Assembly (NCBI RefSeq): GCF_014842975.1
Contig: NZ_JACYXK010000028.1
Coordinates: forward strand, 496,001-560,000
From: Rhodanobacter sp. DHB23
GTDB taxonomy: Bacteria; Pseudomonadota; Gammaproteobacteria; Xanthomonadales; Rhodanobacteraceae
Length of the DNA: 64,000 nucleotides
Reading direction: 5' to 3'
Positions 55,428 to 63,827 of this stretch are shown piece after piece (position 1 is the first letter of the stretch; every line of letters starts with the position of its first letter). The notes beneath the pieces are model-generated. The model made no database searches, was not told the origin of the DNA, and saw only the letters and a program-made list of their open reading frames with translations. Made by a program: the position numbers and the translations under genes.

Positions 55428-55536
55428 TTCTCCCATCGGGGGAGGGGCCGGGGGTGAGGGTTCGGACTTGCCGCAACATTGCGCTTCGACCGAACCCTCA
55501 CCCGGCTATCGCCACCCTCTCCCGATGGGAGAGGGA
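55428..55536. repeat. CCCTCTCCC/GGGTGAGGG palindromic element, copy 2
   Basis: TCTCCCATCGGGGGAGGGG and GGGGGTGAGGGTTCGG in the left arm mirror CCGAACCCTCACCC and CCCTCTCCCGATGGGAGAGG in the right arm. It lies between the hisS stop and the ammonia-lyase start. With copy 1 it brackets the two-gene ammonia-lyase/DUF6165 unit. Confidence 0.8.
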
Positions 55537-55569
55537 TTCACTCAGCCGTTCTTTCGTAAAAATGCGACC

Positions 55570-56943
55570 TCAACCCATCGCCGCCGCTTGCTCCAATTCC
55601 ACCCGCAGCGTCTTGACCAGCTCGCCGCGCGCCACCTCGAACTGGTCGCCGCGGCGCAAGTCCTTCACCGTGACCACGCCCTTGGCCAGCTCGTCCTCGC
55701 CCAGCACCACGGCGAAACGGATGCCGGCGCGGTCGGCGTACTTGAACTGCTTGCCCAGCTTGCCGCCTTCCAGCACCACCTCGGTGGCGATGCCGGCGCC
55801 GCGCAGCTCGCCGGCCAGCGCGAGGTAGGCGGGCAACTGCGCCTCGTCCATCTGCGTGACCAGCACGTCCACCGTGCTCTGCGCGGTGCCGACCAGGCCG
55901 GCCTCGCGCAGCTGCCAGTACAGGCGACTGAGGCCGATGGAGATGCCCACGCCCGGCAGGTGCGACTTGGTGTACTGGCCGGCGAGGTTCTCGTAGCGCC
56001 CGCCCGAGCAGATCGAGCCGATCTGCGGATGCTCGTTGAGCGTGGTCTCGTAGACGGTGCCGGTGTAGTAGTCCAGTCCGCGCGCGATGGAGAAGTTCAG
56101 CACGAAGTGCGATTCCGGCACGCCGAAGGCGTGGATCAGGCCCAGCACCTCCTTCAGCTCCGCGCGGCCCTGTTCCAGCGCCTCGCTGCCCGAACCCAGC
56201 GCGTCGAGCTTGTCGAACGCATCCTGCAGCGAGGTCGAACGCCCCTGCGAGAAGTCGAGGATCTTCTGCGCCGTTTCCGCGCCCAGGCCGAATTGCGGGC
56301 CGGTGAGGGTGTCACGCAGGTAATCCGCGCCGCGCTTGTCGAGCTTGTCCACTTCGCGCAGCACCAGCGTCTGCATCTCGCCATCGACGATGCCCAGGCT
56401 TTCGTAGAAGCCGCGGATCAGCTTGCGGTTGTTGATCTGGATGGTGAACGCGCCGATGTCCAGCTCGCGGAACACGCTGTAGATCACCGCCGGCAGCTCG
56501 GCGTCGTAACGCACCGACAGGCTGTCCTTGCCGATCACGTCGATGTCGCACTGGTAGAACTCGCGGAAGCGGCCGCGCTGCGCGCGCTCGCCGCGGTATA
56601 CGCGCTGCATCTGGTAGCGTCGGAACGGGAAGCTCAGCTCGCGCTCGTGCTCGGCCACGTAGCGCGCCAGCGGCACGGTGAGGTCGAAGCGCAGCGCCAG
56701 GTCGGGCTTCTCGCCCTGCTCCAGCGCGCCGGTCGACTGCACGAAGTACACCTGCCGCTCGGTCTCGCCGCCGGTCTTGGTGAGCAGCACGTCGGCGTAC
56801 TCGATCACCGGCGTTTCCACCGGCAGGAAACCGAAGCGCTCGTAATTGCGGCGGATGGTGTCGAGCATGCGCTGGAACGCGATCTGGTCGAGCGGCAGCA
56901 GCTCGAGCACGCCGGGCATGGTGCGGGCCTGGGTAAGCGCCAT
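55570..56943 (-). CDS. hisS: Histidine--tRNA ligase
   Basis: HisRS (457 residues) charges tRNA-His. Class II motifs are visible: motif 2 [20 protein letters not shown] and motif 3-like [13 protein letters not shown]. The histidine-specific signatures [13 protein letters not shown] and [15 protein letters not shown] are also present. The C-terminal anticodon-binding domain starts near [12 protein letters not shown]. The ATG at 56943 has AGAGG 5 nt upstream. It is divergent from the tRNA-Pro gene. Confidence 0.96.
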   Translation of the reverse strand: MALTQARTMPGVLELLPLDQIAFQRMLDTIRRNYERFGFLPVETPVIEYADVLLTKTGGETERQVYFVQSTGALEQGEKPDLALRFDLTVPLARYVAEHERELSFPFRRYQMQRVYRGERAQRGRFREFYQCDIDVIGKDSLSVRYDAELPAVIYSVFRELDIGAFTIQINNRKLIRGFYESLGIVDGEMQTLVLREVDKLDKRGADYLRDTLTGPQFGLGAETAQKILDFSQGRSTSLQDAFDKLDALGSGSEALEQGRAELKEVLGLIHAFGVPESHFVLNFSIARGLDYYTGTVYETTLNEHPQIGSICSGGRYENLAGQYTKSHLPGVGISIGLSRLYWQLREAGLVGTAQSTVDVLVTQMDEAQLPAYLALAGELRGAGIATEVVLEGGKLGKQFKYADRAGIRFAVVLGEDELAKGVVTVKDLRRGDQFEVARGELVKTLRVELEQAAAMG

Positions 56944-57048
56944 GGAAACCTCTGTGGGCGGGGATGGAATCGCCACGTGGCGACAGCCGCCAAGATTAAC
57001 AGATGGCCCCACGGCCTCCGCGGTCCGCCGGGATGGCGGCGGCACCTG

Positions 57049-57077
57049 TTGCCAAGCCCCGTCGTCGCCACTAAGAT
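57049..57077 (+). promoter_or_regulatory. Promoter of tRNA-Pro
   Basis: TTGCCA, 17 nt, TAAGAT lies 12 bases upstream of the mature tRNA 5' end, good spacing for a stable-RNA promoter. Confidence 0.7.
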
Positions 57078-57089
57078 ACGCGGCTCCCA

Positions 57090-57166
57090 CGGGGTGTAGC
57101 TCAGCCTGGTAGAGCGCTACGTTCGGGACGTAGAAGTCGCAGGTTCAAATCCTGTCTCCCCGACCA
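57090..57166 (+). tRNA. tRNA-Pro(CGG)
   Basis: The 77-nt gene has acceptor CGGGGTG pairing with the C-rich 3' end (TCTCCCCGACCA, CCA encoded). The D-arm is GCTCAGCCTGGTAGAGC, the anticodon stem-loop is CTACG-TTCGGGA-CGTAG (anticodon CGG, reads CCG), and the T-arm is GCAGGTTCAAATCCTGT. The low-GC accessory block starts directly after it. Confidence 0.97.
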
Positions 57167-57196
57167 GTAATCAAGCACTTGCGTTGCTTGACGATG

Positions 57197-57226
57197 AAAG
57201 GCCCGCCTTCAAGGCGGGCCTTTTTC
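57197..57226 (+). terminator. Intrinsic terminator after tRNA-Pro
   Basis: AAAGGCCCGCC-TTCAA-GGCGGGCC is followed by TTTTT, a textbook intrinsic terminator 30 bases past the tRNA. Confidence 0.92.
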
Positions 57227-57443
57227 GTATCCGACTGTCCTGAACGTGTCTCGCTTAGCCCGCGCATGGCGGAGAGGGCTACGGCGTCGTGCCATGTATG
57301 AACCTACCGCACCGCCATATCGCAATCCTATTTCTAGTAGCCAAAATCATTCACTTGTTCGTCATCGCCAATGCAAGCCAATGCTCCGTAATCAATGAAG
57401 GAGGAGCTTACGCTTTAGCATGGTAATCTAATCTCTATTGCCA
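57227..57443. other. Low-GC spacer at the accessory block boundary
   Basis: Base composition drops sharply here compared with the hisS side. An AAGGAGGAG sequence near 57400 is followed only by a three-codon frame. I see no gene and no repeat of the tRNA-Pro 3' end that would mark an attachment site. Confidence 0.5.
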
Positions 57444-57632
57444 TCAGCCAGCCTTACAGAAAGCGTCAGCTATATCAATCAAAAAACCCAAGATTTGGCT
57501 TGCAGGAGCTGGCAGCAAGGGTTGAGCAGCGACTATTACTGGCCTCCATTTATTCTGCCACTGCGCGCAAAAATCTTTGGTAGAGTTAATTGCACTAAGC
57601 TCTTGCGACATAACCTCTGCATGAGTTGCCAT
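57444..57632 (-). CDS. 62-residue small protein, function unknown
   Basis: This short gene is supported by an excellent ribosome site (GAGGAG, about 7 nt before ATG) at 57632. The N-terminal half is polar (MATHAEVMSQELSAINSTKD). The C-terminal half is hydrophobic (PVIVAAQPLLPAPASQILGF) and ends DAFCKAG. It has two Cys (positions 22 and 59) that could form a disulfide. It has no clear signal peptide and I do not recognise a family. It lies 137 bp downstream of the lipoprotein gene on the same strand, so it may be the last gene of the exported-protein block. Confidence 0.6.
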   Translation of the reverse strand: MATHAEVMSQELSAINSTKDFCAQWQNKWRPVIVAAQPLLPAPASQILGFLIDIADAFCKAG

Positions 57633-57769
57633 GATATGTCTCCTCGTCGGATTGCGGGTTAGATTTTTTGGATCTACACGACAAAAAAAACACACGCCCA
57701 TCACCAGGAACCAGTCACGCATCGAAATCTCACTTACGATTTAGACACCTCATAAGGCTATTGTTCAAC

Positions 57770-59125
57770 CTATCCCTGCGACTCGCATTTGTACTGAGAA
57801 ACGTTTGTGGTGAACACATGACCATTACCATCAACAGGAATGGAATTGGCTGGGCAGACGTAGAGAAGCATACCTCCTGCATTGTTCACATCAGCGGCAG
57901 AATCACCCGTGTTCTGATGAGCACCAGGCGCCAATGTCATACCGCCGCTCATGGCCCAGCCCGTAGGCTTCCGGAATATATATGTCACATAGATAGCTTG
58001 ACCACAGGTATTCTGCAAGGATAGCCAATTGTAATACTGTTGGTCCGGGTAGGAATGCACGCAGCTTGCAGGCAAGGGAGAAAGAAAATTTAACTGTGAT
58101 ACCGACGTCGCCGTGCCACTCTGGGCCACGGATGCTTCGGATGTGGCCGCACTTTCATTTGCAGCGACAGGAGTGACGGAAGCCAAAGCACCCTGTACTT
58201 GTGTCGCAAGATTTGGTGGCGAAAGGGGTGTGGTGCGCCCTGCATTTGCATTACCTATGGCTCGAATTGCTGCCGCCTGTCGGTTCCCTTCATCCAGAAT
58301 AGCCGTGGGACTGCCGCCTCCGGCATCGCGGAGTGCACCTATTATCGCATCAAAGCGAGCTTGATGTTCTTCGTCTTGTTGGTGAATCTGATTGAGGTAG
58401 CCTCTTACGGCCTCCCGATTCGCTTCATCATTTTCCTTGGCAAGCGCCATGACGTCGCTCATATTGATGTGCACGCCGCGACTAATCAGAAAATTCGCAG
58501 CCCACTCGTCCGATGGATCGTACAACAAAGCATCCCTTGCCAAGGAATACAATTCATCATCAGAAAAAACATTTGCTACCAAGACGCCACCAAAACCCGT
58601 TACTCTAGTGATATTACATTTGAAGAGATGATTGCCAGCCTGATCTACACTTTTGCACCCCGGAGCGTGAAAAATGATTGCTCTCGCTGCCTGCAAGTTG
58701 CCAGCATCAGCAAAACTTTCAGCAAGCAACGCGCAGTAGCCGAAACCACCCGCCATTGCACTGTTGGGCAAATAATGCTTCAAATCAGAATTTGACGTAT
58801 CAGCGTCATTGGCACAACCAATAAGCAGCTGTTTCATCAAACTAATATGCAGCGACCAATCGGGTTGCCCAATCACCACTGTCGACGCCTTGTCATCATG
58901 GGCGGCGACACAGGTATTGTTCTCAAGGCAATACTTTTCGTCCCAGCCATGCGACTCTTCCGAGTCGTAAACTAACTGGCGACTACCGGGCTGAACCAGC
59001 TGTAGAACGACATCGGGCGCCATGGCGCGAAAGTCATCCTGCGTTTCCATAGGCGGACCCATAGTGGCACATCCAGCGACCAGGAAAGCAGAGACGAGGA
59101 TGAGGTGATGTTTGAACACGCCCAT
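57770..59125 (-). CDS. Predicted lipoprotein with Cys-containing C-terminal domain, function unknown
   Basis: This 451-residue protein starts with a lipoprotein signal (HLILVSAFLVAGC). The body is helical and may hold degenerate Sel1/TPR-like repeats (GYCALLAESFADAGNLQAAR; SLARDALLYDPSDEWAANFL). An Ala/Thr/Ser linker (about residues 320-350) leads to a compact C-terminal domain of about 95 residues. That domain holds several Cys and the pattern YNWLSLQNTCGQAIYVTYIF, then MSGGMTLAPGAHQNTG and LLYVCPANSIPVDG. The ATG at 59125 has AGGGAG 5 nt upstream. Base use is clearly less GC-rich than the core genes. I do not recognise a function. Confidence 0.8.
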   Translation of the reverse strand: MGVFKHHLILVSAFLVAGCATMGPPMETQDDFRAMAPDVVLQLVQPGSRQLVYDSEESHGWDEKYCLENNTCVAAHDDKASTVVIGQPDWSLHISLMKQLLIGCANDADTSNSDLKHYLPNSAMAGGFGYCALLAESFADAGNLQAARAIIFHAPGCKSVDQAGNHLFKCNITRVTGFGGVLVANVFSDDELYSLARDALLYDPSDEWAANFLISRGVHINMSDVMALAKENDEANREAVRGYLNQIHQQDEEHQARFDAIIGALRDAGGGSPTAILDEGNRQAAAIRAIGNANAGRTTPLSPPNLATQVQGALASVTPVAANESAATSEASVAQSGTATSVSQLNFLSPLPASCVHSYPDQQYYNWLSLQNTCGQAIYVTYIFRKPTGWAMSGGMTLAPGAHQNTGDSAADVNNAGGMLLYVCPANSIPVDGNGHVFTTNVSQYKCESQG

Positions 59126-59213
59126 GGTTACTCCCTTAGGGAAGGTCTGAATGTGCGACACGTGCTGCTGCCCATACGCGCCGTAAGTAGTAAGTGAAAT
59201 GGGCAGCAAAGCT

Positions 59214-59372
59214 CGCTCCTGTCTTGTCGCCTTCCGAATGAAAAGAAGGAATCAGGAACGACGACCGGTTGTGCGACCAACCGTTGTCTATCTTCGGGGG
59301 CCACGTTTTCGGAAGGAGGCGCGGCTACCCTCTGTGCGACCTCTTGCTCGTCGTTCCTTGGGGCGACGAGCG
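59214..59372 (-). promoter_or_regulatory. Structured region with crossing inverted repeats upstream of the lipoprotein gene
   Basis: Four arms lie in the order CCTTCCGAA (59230-59238), AGGAACGACGA (59254-59264), TTCGGAAGG (59308-59316), TCGTCGTTCCT (59348-59358). Both pairs are perfect, and their order A-B-A'-B' is that of a pseudoknot or of two exclusive folds. A hairpin CGGTTG...CAACCG lies inside, and CTTGTCGCC/GGCGACGAG bracket the whole. It sits in the leader of the lipoprotein gene; role inferred. Confidence 0.5.
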
Positions 59373-59386
59373 AAATCAGATGCTCC

Positions 59387-60121
59387 TTAGTTACCCGCCG
59401 ACATAGAACTCAGTCGCGCATTCATTTCAGAGAGCCTGTTTTGAAGATGCCTGATCTCTTCCCGATCTGAATTTGCCTGCCGCCTCTCGTCCCTGGCCTT
59501 GCTCTGAAACTTGGATACGCCGAATTGCCCTATGGCATTGCAGGCAGCAGCGGCAGCACCGGAGCAATTGTTGCCGCTGGACTGAAGATTCTCAGCTTGT
59601 TCATCATCTTGTTCTGCAAACGAATTCTGTTGATCAGCATCATCCTGAAGATTCTCGATCTTGTCCTGTACATCTTGAATCTCCTGCTCCAGGTCTGCAC
59701 GTTCCTTGGCGACCGATGCCGCCTGTTCACTCCGCGCCTGGTTATAGCTCGTTGCCGAGGCACCGCCAGAAGCCGACACTTGTTGAAGGCACTGGTTCCT
59801 TAGGTTTGTCAAACCCGCCCTCTTGCTCGCAGGCGCCAACCGTATTGCCTCAGCAAATTCATCAATGGCTGTATTGCACTCATGCGTGTTTTTCATGGCG
59901 CCACCAACGATCACATAAGCCTCCCAACGATTACTGTCTAATCGCATTGCCTGCGCCGCCAAGTTCAGCGCTTGAGCGTTGTCCCCAGCTCGCAATTCGT
60001 CATTACCGCGCTGGATCAATGCATTGTAATCACCAGAAATATTTATTCCTTGGGCATTGGCCACCGCCTGCAGCACCATAAGAGAAATGGAAAACGTTAC
60101 AAACATATAGCGCCATTTCAT
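59387..60121 (-). CDS. Secreted TPR/coiled-coil protein, function unknown
   Basis: This 244-residue predicted periplasmic protein has a signal peptide (MFVTFSISLMVLQAVANAQG). Two TPR-like helices pairs follow (YNALIQRGNDELRAGDNAQA; CNTAIDEFAEAIRLAPASKR). The C-terminal half is a strongly charged coiled coil (ERADLEQEIQDVQDKIENLQ; REEIRHLQNRLSEMNARLSS), interrupted by a short Gly/Ala/Cys segment. The ATG at 60121 follows AAGGGGGG at 6 nt. The domain plan recalls periplasmic adaptor proteins, but I do not recognise a family. It lies 203 bp downstream of the TPR-OmpA gene. Confidence 0.8.
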   Translation of the reverse strand: MKWRYMFVTFSISLMVLQAVANAQGINISGDYNALIQRGNDELRAGDNAQALNLAAQAMRLDSNRWEAYVIVGGAMKNTHECNTAIDEFAEAIRLAPASKRAGLTNLRNQCLQQVSASGGASATSYNQARSEQAASVAKERADLEQEIQDVQDKIENLQDDADQQNSFAEQDDEQAENLQSSGNNCSGAAAAACNAIGQFGVSKFQSKARDERRQANSDREEIRHLQNRLSEMNARLSSMSAGN

Positions 60122-60324
60122 TACACGCCCCCCTTGACGTTGCACCTTAGTCACTAAAGATGCTCTGATTTTCCTCATCACCCAGGCAAAGACCGAAATC
60201 CAATACCCGCAAGCCGTTGAATACGGAGGCGCTAGATCACTTCTTTCGCAAGAATAAAGAGCAAGAAGCCAATTGATCAGAGCACCCCTGAACTGTGACA
60301 ACACCCATCCATTAATTGGCAACG

Positions 60325-61368
60325 TCACATTGCCGTGTAGACAATCTCAACGCGACGATTTCTGCTCCAGCAGCTTTCGTCATGCTCTTTGCATATCGAA
60401 TTCTTCTGGCCGGAAGAAACGACGCTCAGCTGATTCGCCGAACCGCCGTCAGCCTGGATGGCACTGGATACGGAGTTGCCGCGACGTTCACCAAGGTCAT
60501 CGCTCAATTCGCGCTCGTCGGTATTGCCGATCAATCGGATCCTGGCTTCCGGATGCTCTTTCAGATAGCGGGCATGGCAGGCGACGAGCGACTGGAATTC
60601 CGGCTTGATGTCAAACTTCCCAGCATCAAAATACAGGACACGCTGATACATGCATTTGTCTTCCTGGGATGCCAATGGGCGCCCAGCCTGCGAAAGGACA
60701 GCTTGCAGCTTTTCCCGTTTCCCGGTTGGCGCCCGGCTAATGGCCATATCGCGGAATTTGGCTGCCTCGGCCGACTTCCCCTGTTTTGCCATGCAGAGGG
60801 ACACGACGGCATAGGCTTCCCAGCGGGTTTGATCCACCGACAGGGCGCGGGACGCCTCCAGGATGGCCTCGCGGTAATACCCATGGGCGAGGAAGACACG
60901 GGCGCGCTGGATGGCGGTGTCATAGGTGGCACTGCGCTGCATGGCCGGCGTGATGGCACCGTCCTGGTATTTGGCAAGCAGCGTCAATTGCGCACGCGCG
61001 CGGTCGGCGTCCGGGCCGGTGGGGTTCAGGGAAAGGTAGTGCTTGAAGTAGTAGCCGGCTTTTGCCCAGTTCTTGTCGCCTTCGTCCATCACAGCGATGT
61101 CGAACCATGCCGGAGCATAGGCCGGGTCTATCCGGGTGGCCTGGAGAAAGCCATCCCGCGCCTTGGCGTGATCGTGCTTGAGGATGAATGCCGCTTCGGT
61201 TTGCAGCACGACCAGCTTGGCGTGATCCCGCGGCGACTGTGGCTTTGGGGTAGCCGGTGGCGTCCCGGCTTGTGCATGGCAGGCCAGGCCCAACATGCTG
61301 GCGAACAACAGTCGGCGGGACTGGCGATGGAGGCGGGAGGGGCGTTGACCTTTCATGGCGTTGGTCAC
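60325..61368 (-). CDS. TPR protein with C-terminal OmpA-like peptidoglycan-binding domain
   Basis: This 347-residue envelope protein has a signal peptide (LLFASMLGLACHAQA). Tetratricopeptide-like repeats follow (AKARDGFLQATRIDPAYAPA; YYREAILEASRALSVDQTRW; GKSAEAAKFRDMAISRAPTG). The OmpA C-terminal domain holds LYFDAGKFDIKPEF and the peptidoglycan contacts GNTDERELSDDLGERRGNSV, then ICKEHDESCWSRNRRVEIVY, where two Cys likely pair. The GTG at 61368 overlaps the preceding stop (GTGA); the ATG at 61356 is an alternative. It probably anchors a complex to the cell wall. Confidence 0.85.
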   Translation of the reverse strand: MTNAMKGQRPSRLHRQSRRLLFASMLGLACHAQAGTPPATPKPQSPRDHAKLVVLQTEAAFILKHDHAKARDGFLQATRIDPAYAPAWFDIAVMDEGDKNWAKAGYYFKHYLSLNPTGPDADRARAQLTLLAKYQDGAITPAMQRSATYDTAIQRARVFLAHGYYREAILEASRALSVDQTRWEAYAVVSLCMAKQGKSAEAAKFRDMAISRAPTGKREKLQAVLSQAGRPLASQEDKCMYQRVLYFDAGKFDIKPEFQSLVACHARYLKEHPEARIRLIGNTDERELSDDLGERRGNSVSSAIQADGGSANQLSVVSSGQKNSICKEHDESCWSRNRRVEIVYTAM

Positions 61369-62561
61369 TGCGCCTGATTGTTTTGCTGGTTTTGCGGGTT
61401 GCCTAGGATGTCCTGATTAGCGAGATCCAATTGGTTGCTGATGCTGTTGACCAGGCTCACCCCCGATAAATAATAGGTACGGGCACCGTAGGCCATGCCG
61501 ATTGGGCCTGCGGTGACGATTCCCGCAACGCCCTTGATGGCACCGAGAACCGACAAGCCGCCTTGTTGGAAAGTCATGTTGGCGGCCGCCTCCGGGCTGT
61601 CGCTGGCGGTCGGCAAGGGCGCCGTCGTCAAACTGCCATTCCATCCGTGGACTCCCAGCCATTGCATGGCCGGGTCATCTGTCGTGTTGGCGATCCAGTT
61701 GACGATAGTCTGCCCGGAAGCCTGTACAAGGGTGCTCAGCTCGTCCTTGATTTGGATCGCCCCGTCGATGCCCGGCTGCATGTAATCGGCCAAGGTGGCG
61801 GCCGAAACGTCCGGGACATCAGCCGTATCATTCATGTCTGACGCCACGGAGGGATCGGCAGGCTCCGGTAGGTTCGCCGGATCGCTGGGGAACGCCGAGG
61901 CCGAGGAATCCGCCTTGCCCGGATCAATCAGCCAGCCGGCCGGGGCATTGTTGGCAGGAGCGGATGGGCTCGCCGGAGGTGGCGTTCCAGCATTGCCGAT
62001 CAGGCTGGAGACGGCACTGGCCGTGGCGGCTTGGTCAGTCGCCGATGCAGGTTGTTCCGCAGGCTGCTGGCTTGGCGTGCCTTCATCGCCCAGCAGGTTG
62101 CTTACCGCTGCGGCCGTGCTCGGCTGGTCATCCGGCGCGGTGTAGGTGGCTGCCGGCGGTGGAGCCGGCGCAGGATCGGGCTCGGGAGCCGCTGCCGTAC
62201 CGCTGTTGTCATCATCGTCCGAATCATCCGCATGGCTGTCGGACGCGTTGTTGTAGCTGGCCGCATTCCGCTGCTGGAGGACATTGATCAACGCGTTGGC
62301 CGCGTTGTTCAAAACCTGATTCTCGTTTTGCAGGTTGTTCTGGATCGCCGCAGCCTGGGCTGCCAAAGCCGCCTGCCTCGCATTCTGCAATGCCTGCGCT
62401 CTCGAAGTGGCATTCGATGTGCTACTCGAATTGTAACCGCAGGGCCCCGTCGTACCCGGGGCGGGAGCATCAGCCGGGCAAGCGGAAGCAGACTGTGCAT
62501 GTACGGATTGGCACACGATTGCCAAGACGGCACACAGAGTAAGAAAAAGAATCCGGATCAT
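61365..62561 (-). CDS. Secreted Ala/Asn/Pro-rich protein, function unknown
   Basis: This 398-residue protein has a signal peptide (MIRILFLTLCAVLAIVCQSV...HAQSA). An Ala/Gln/Asn-rich helical stretch (ARQAALAAQAAAIQNNLQNE) and an acidic Asp run (DSHADDSDDDDNSG) come next. A Pro-rich linker holds two copies of an AVS-L-G-GTP unit (AAAVSNLLGDEGTP; ASAVSSLIGNAGTP). The C-terminal part is more ordered, with a hydrophobic Gly-rich segment (LSVLGAIKGVAGIVTAGPIG) that could enter a membrane. The ATG at 62561 has GGGGGG nearby. It is the first gene after the LuxR regulator. I do not recognise a family. Confidence 0.8.
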   Translation of the reverse strand: MIRILFLTLCAVLAIVCQSVHAQSASACPADAPAPGTTGPCGYNSSSTSNATSRAQALQNARQAALAAQAAAIQNNLQNENQVLNNAANALINVLQQRNAASYNNASDSHADDSDDDDNSGTAAAPEPDPAPAPPPAATYTAPDDQPSTAAAVSNLLGDEGTPSQQPAEQPASATDQAATASAVSSLIGNAGTPPPASPSAPANNAPAGWLIDPGKADSSASAFPSDPANLPEPADPSVASDMNDTADVPDVSAATLADYMQPGIDGAIQIKDELSTLVQASGQTIVNWIANTTDDPAMQWLGVHGWNGSLTTAPLPTASDSPEAAANMTFQQGGLSVLGAIKGVAGIVTAGPIGMAYGARTYYLSGVSLVNSISNQLDLANQDILGNPQNQQNNQAQ

Positions 62562-62617
62562 GTGCCCCCCGTTCACAACCAGAAAAATAGAGAAACAATC
62601 TGGCGGATCGCCCTGCC

Positions 62618-62636
62618 CCAATCTTAAAAAGATTGG
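62618..62636. promoter_or_regulatory. Dyad CCAATCTT-AAA-AAGATTGG upstream of the secreted-protein gene
   Basis: A perfect 8-bp dyad with 3-nt centre lies 57 bp upstream of the 62561 start and 43 bp after the LuxR-type stop codon. It has no following T-run, so a regulator-binding site is as likely as a terminator. Confidence 0.4.
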
Positions 62637-62652
62637 TCCACGGGAAGACAAC

Positions 62653-62664
62653 TACCAAATGGTA
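62653..62664. promoter_or_regulatory. TACCAAATGGTA palindrome downstream of the LuxR-type gene
   Basis: The 12-bp near-palindrome is followed by TACACGGCTATGCC. A related TACCAAACGGCATATGC lies at 63863-63879 behind the second LuxR-type gene, upstream of the first. The paired location suggests a binding site copied along with the regulator gene. Confidence 0.35.
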
Positions 62665-62678
62665 TACACGGCTATGCC

Positions 62679-63827
62679 TCATGACGAGATCGGCACAGTC
62701 GTCCTTGGCAAGGTCATGAAAAGCCTCACCATATCGCTCTGGCGACAGGTTCCCGTCTTGGCAAGCATGCTCTTGATCTGTTGGCGGACGGTACCAATCG
62801 CTACACGCCGCAGGCAGGCGATCTCCTGTGCGGAATAGCCCATCAGCAAACCGTTGGCGACCTCAATCTCGGCAGGCGTGAAATCGTACAGTGCACGCAA
62901 TAAATCATCGTAAAAATGTGCAGGCGCAACCGGATCGGTAGCCAGAAGCAGTACTTCACCGCCGGTGCGCTGGCGCCGATCATCCGGAAGCGGCGTGGCG
63001 ATCAGCTGCAATGGCCGCTTGCCACTGCCTCGCTGCATCGACAGGACACAGCATGGTTCCCGTCCGGGAGGTAGAAAGCTTGTCCCCACATCGGACAGAA
63101 GCTTTTCCAAAGCCCGTTCCGCATGCAAATCGTCAGCAGCCAGTTGGCCATGTTTCGAACGAAGTCCATCGCCTGCCCTGAGCAAGGATTCCGCCGCTGC
63201 ATTGCATTGCCGGATCGTACCGTCCGCAGTGAGCACGAACGTTGCCGTCGGACAGGCATCGGCCATGACTTCGGCACCTGCAAGGCCCTGCTCCGAAGCT
63301 CTGATCCGGCGATTCACCTCCAGGGCGATTTGGACATGCGGAATCAACAACTCAAGCAGGCCCCTGGATCCGGCATCGACCGGCCCCTCATCGGGAGTGC
63401 GCCACAGACTGATCGCGTCCAGGCAGCGCACCGATAACGCCAATATGGTGATGGCGGCATGACGAAGATTGGCGGGCACCAGCAAATCGCGATAGATCGG
63501 CGTCTGCAGCAAGCCATCGTCCGGCAGCAGGTCATCTTCTGTATAAACACCGACCGGATTGCGGGTGCGCGCGTACCGGATTATGGCTCCCCTGAAAGGG
63601 TCGCTTTGCGCATACGCCTGGTTATAGGTCGATACCAACTTTCCCTGCGATTGCCCACCCTCCGCCAGAACGGCTGGCTGCAATCGATCATCGGTGGAAA
63701 TGAAGAAGCCGGTGCTGGATCGCGTGTAATTGCTTACTAGTCCAAGAAATCGCTGCCATTGCTCTTGTTGAAGCGGCGCCGAATACAGAATCTGCAGCAG
63801 TTCTGAAAACGCATCCATGGAGATCAT
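62679..63827 (-). CDS. LuxR family transcriptional regulator
   Basis: This 382-residue regulator ends with a LuxR-type helix-turn-helix: YDFTPAEIEVANGLLMGYSA, then IACLRRVAIGTVRQQIKSML and MVRLFM. The middle holds a PAS-like segment (TATFVLTADGTIRQCNAAAE). The N-terminal 170 residues may be a sensory domain but show no known ligand motif. There is no phosphorylation-receiver signature. The ATG at 63827 follows GGGGGTAGG; an ATG at 63818 is possible. It lies directly upstream of the exported-protein genes on the same strand, a natural candidate for their control. Confidence 0.88.
   Translation of the reverse strand: MISMDAFSELLQILYSAPLQQEQWQRFLGLVSNYTRSSTGFFISTDDRLQPAVLAEGGQSQGKLVSTYNQAYAQSDPFRGAIIRYARTRNPVGVYTEDDLLPDDGLLQTPIYRDLLVPANLRHAAITILALSVRCLDAISLWRTPDEGPVDAGSRGLLELLIPHVQIALEVNRRIRASEQGLAGAEVMADACPTATFVLTADGTIRQCNAAAESLLRAGDGLRSKHGQLAADDLHAERALEKLLSDVGTSFLPPGREPCCVLSMQRGSGKRPLQLIATPLPDDRRQRTGGEVLLLATDPVAPAHFYDDLLRALYDFTPAEIEVANGLLMGYSAQEIACLRRVAIGTVRQQIKSMLAKTGTCRQSDMVRLFMTLPRTTVPISS

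Noticed and set aside
57090-57443. Attachment site of a genomic island at tRNA-Pro
   Set aside because: No repeat of the tRNA 3' end and no integrase gene was found in the window; the island idea rests only on composition and position.
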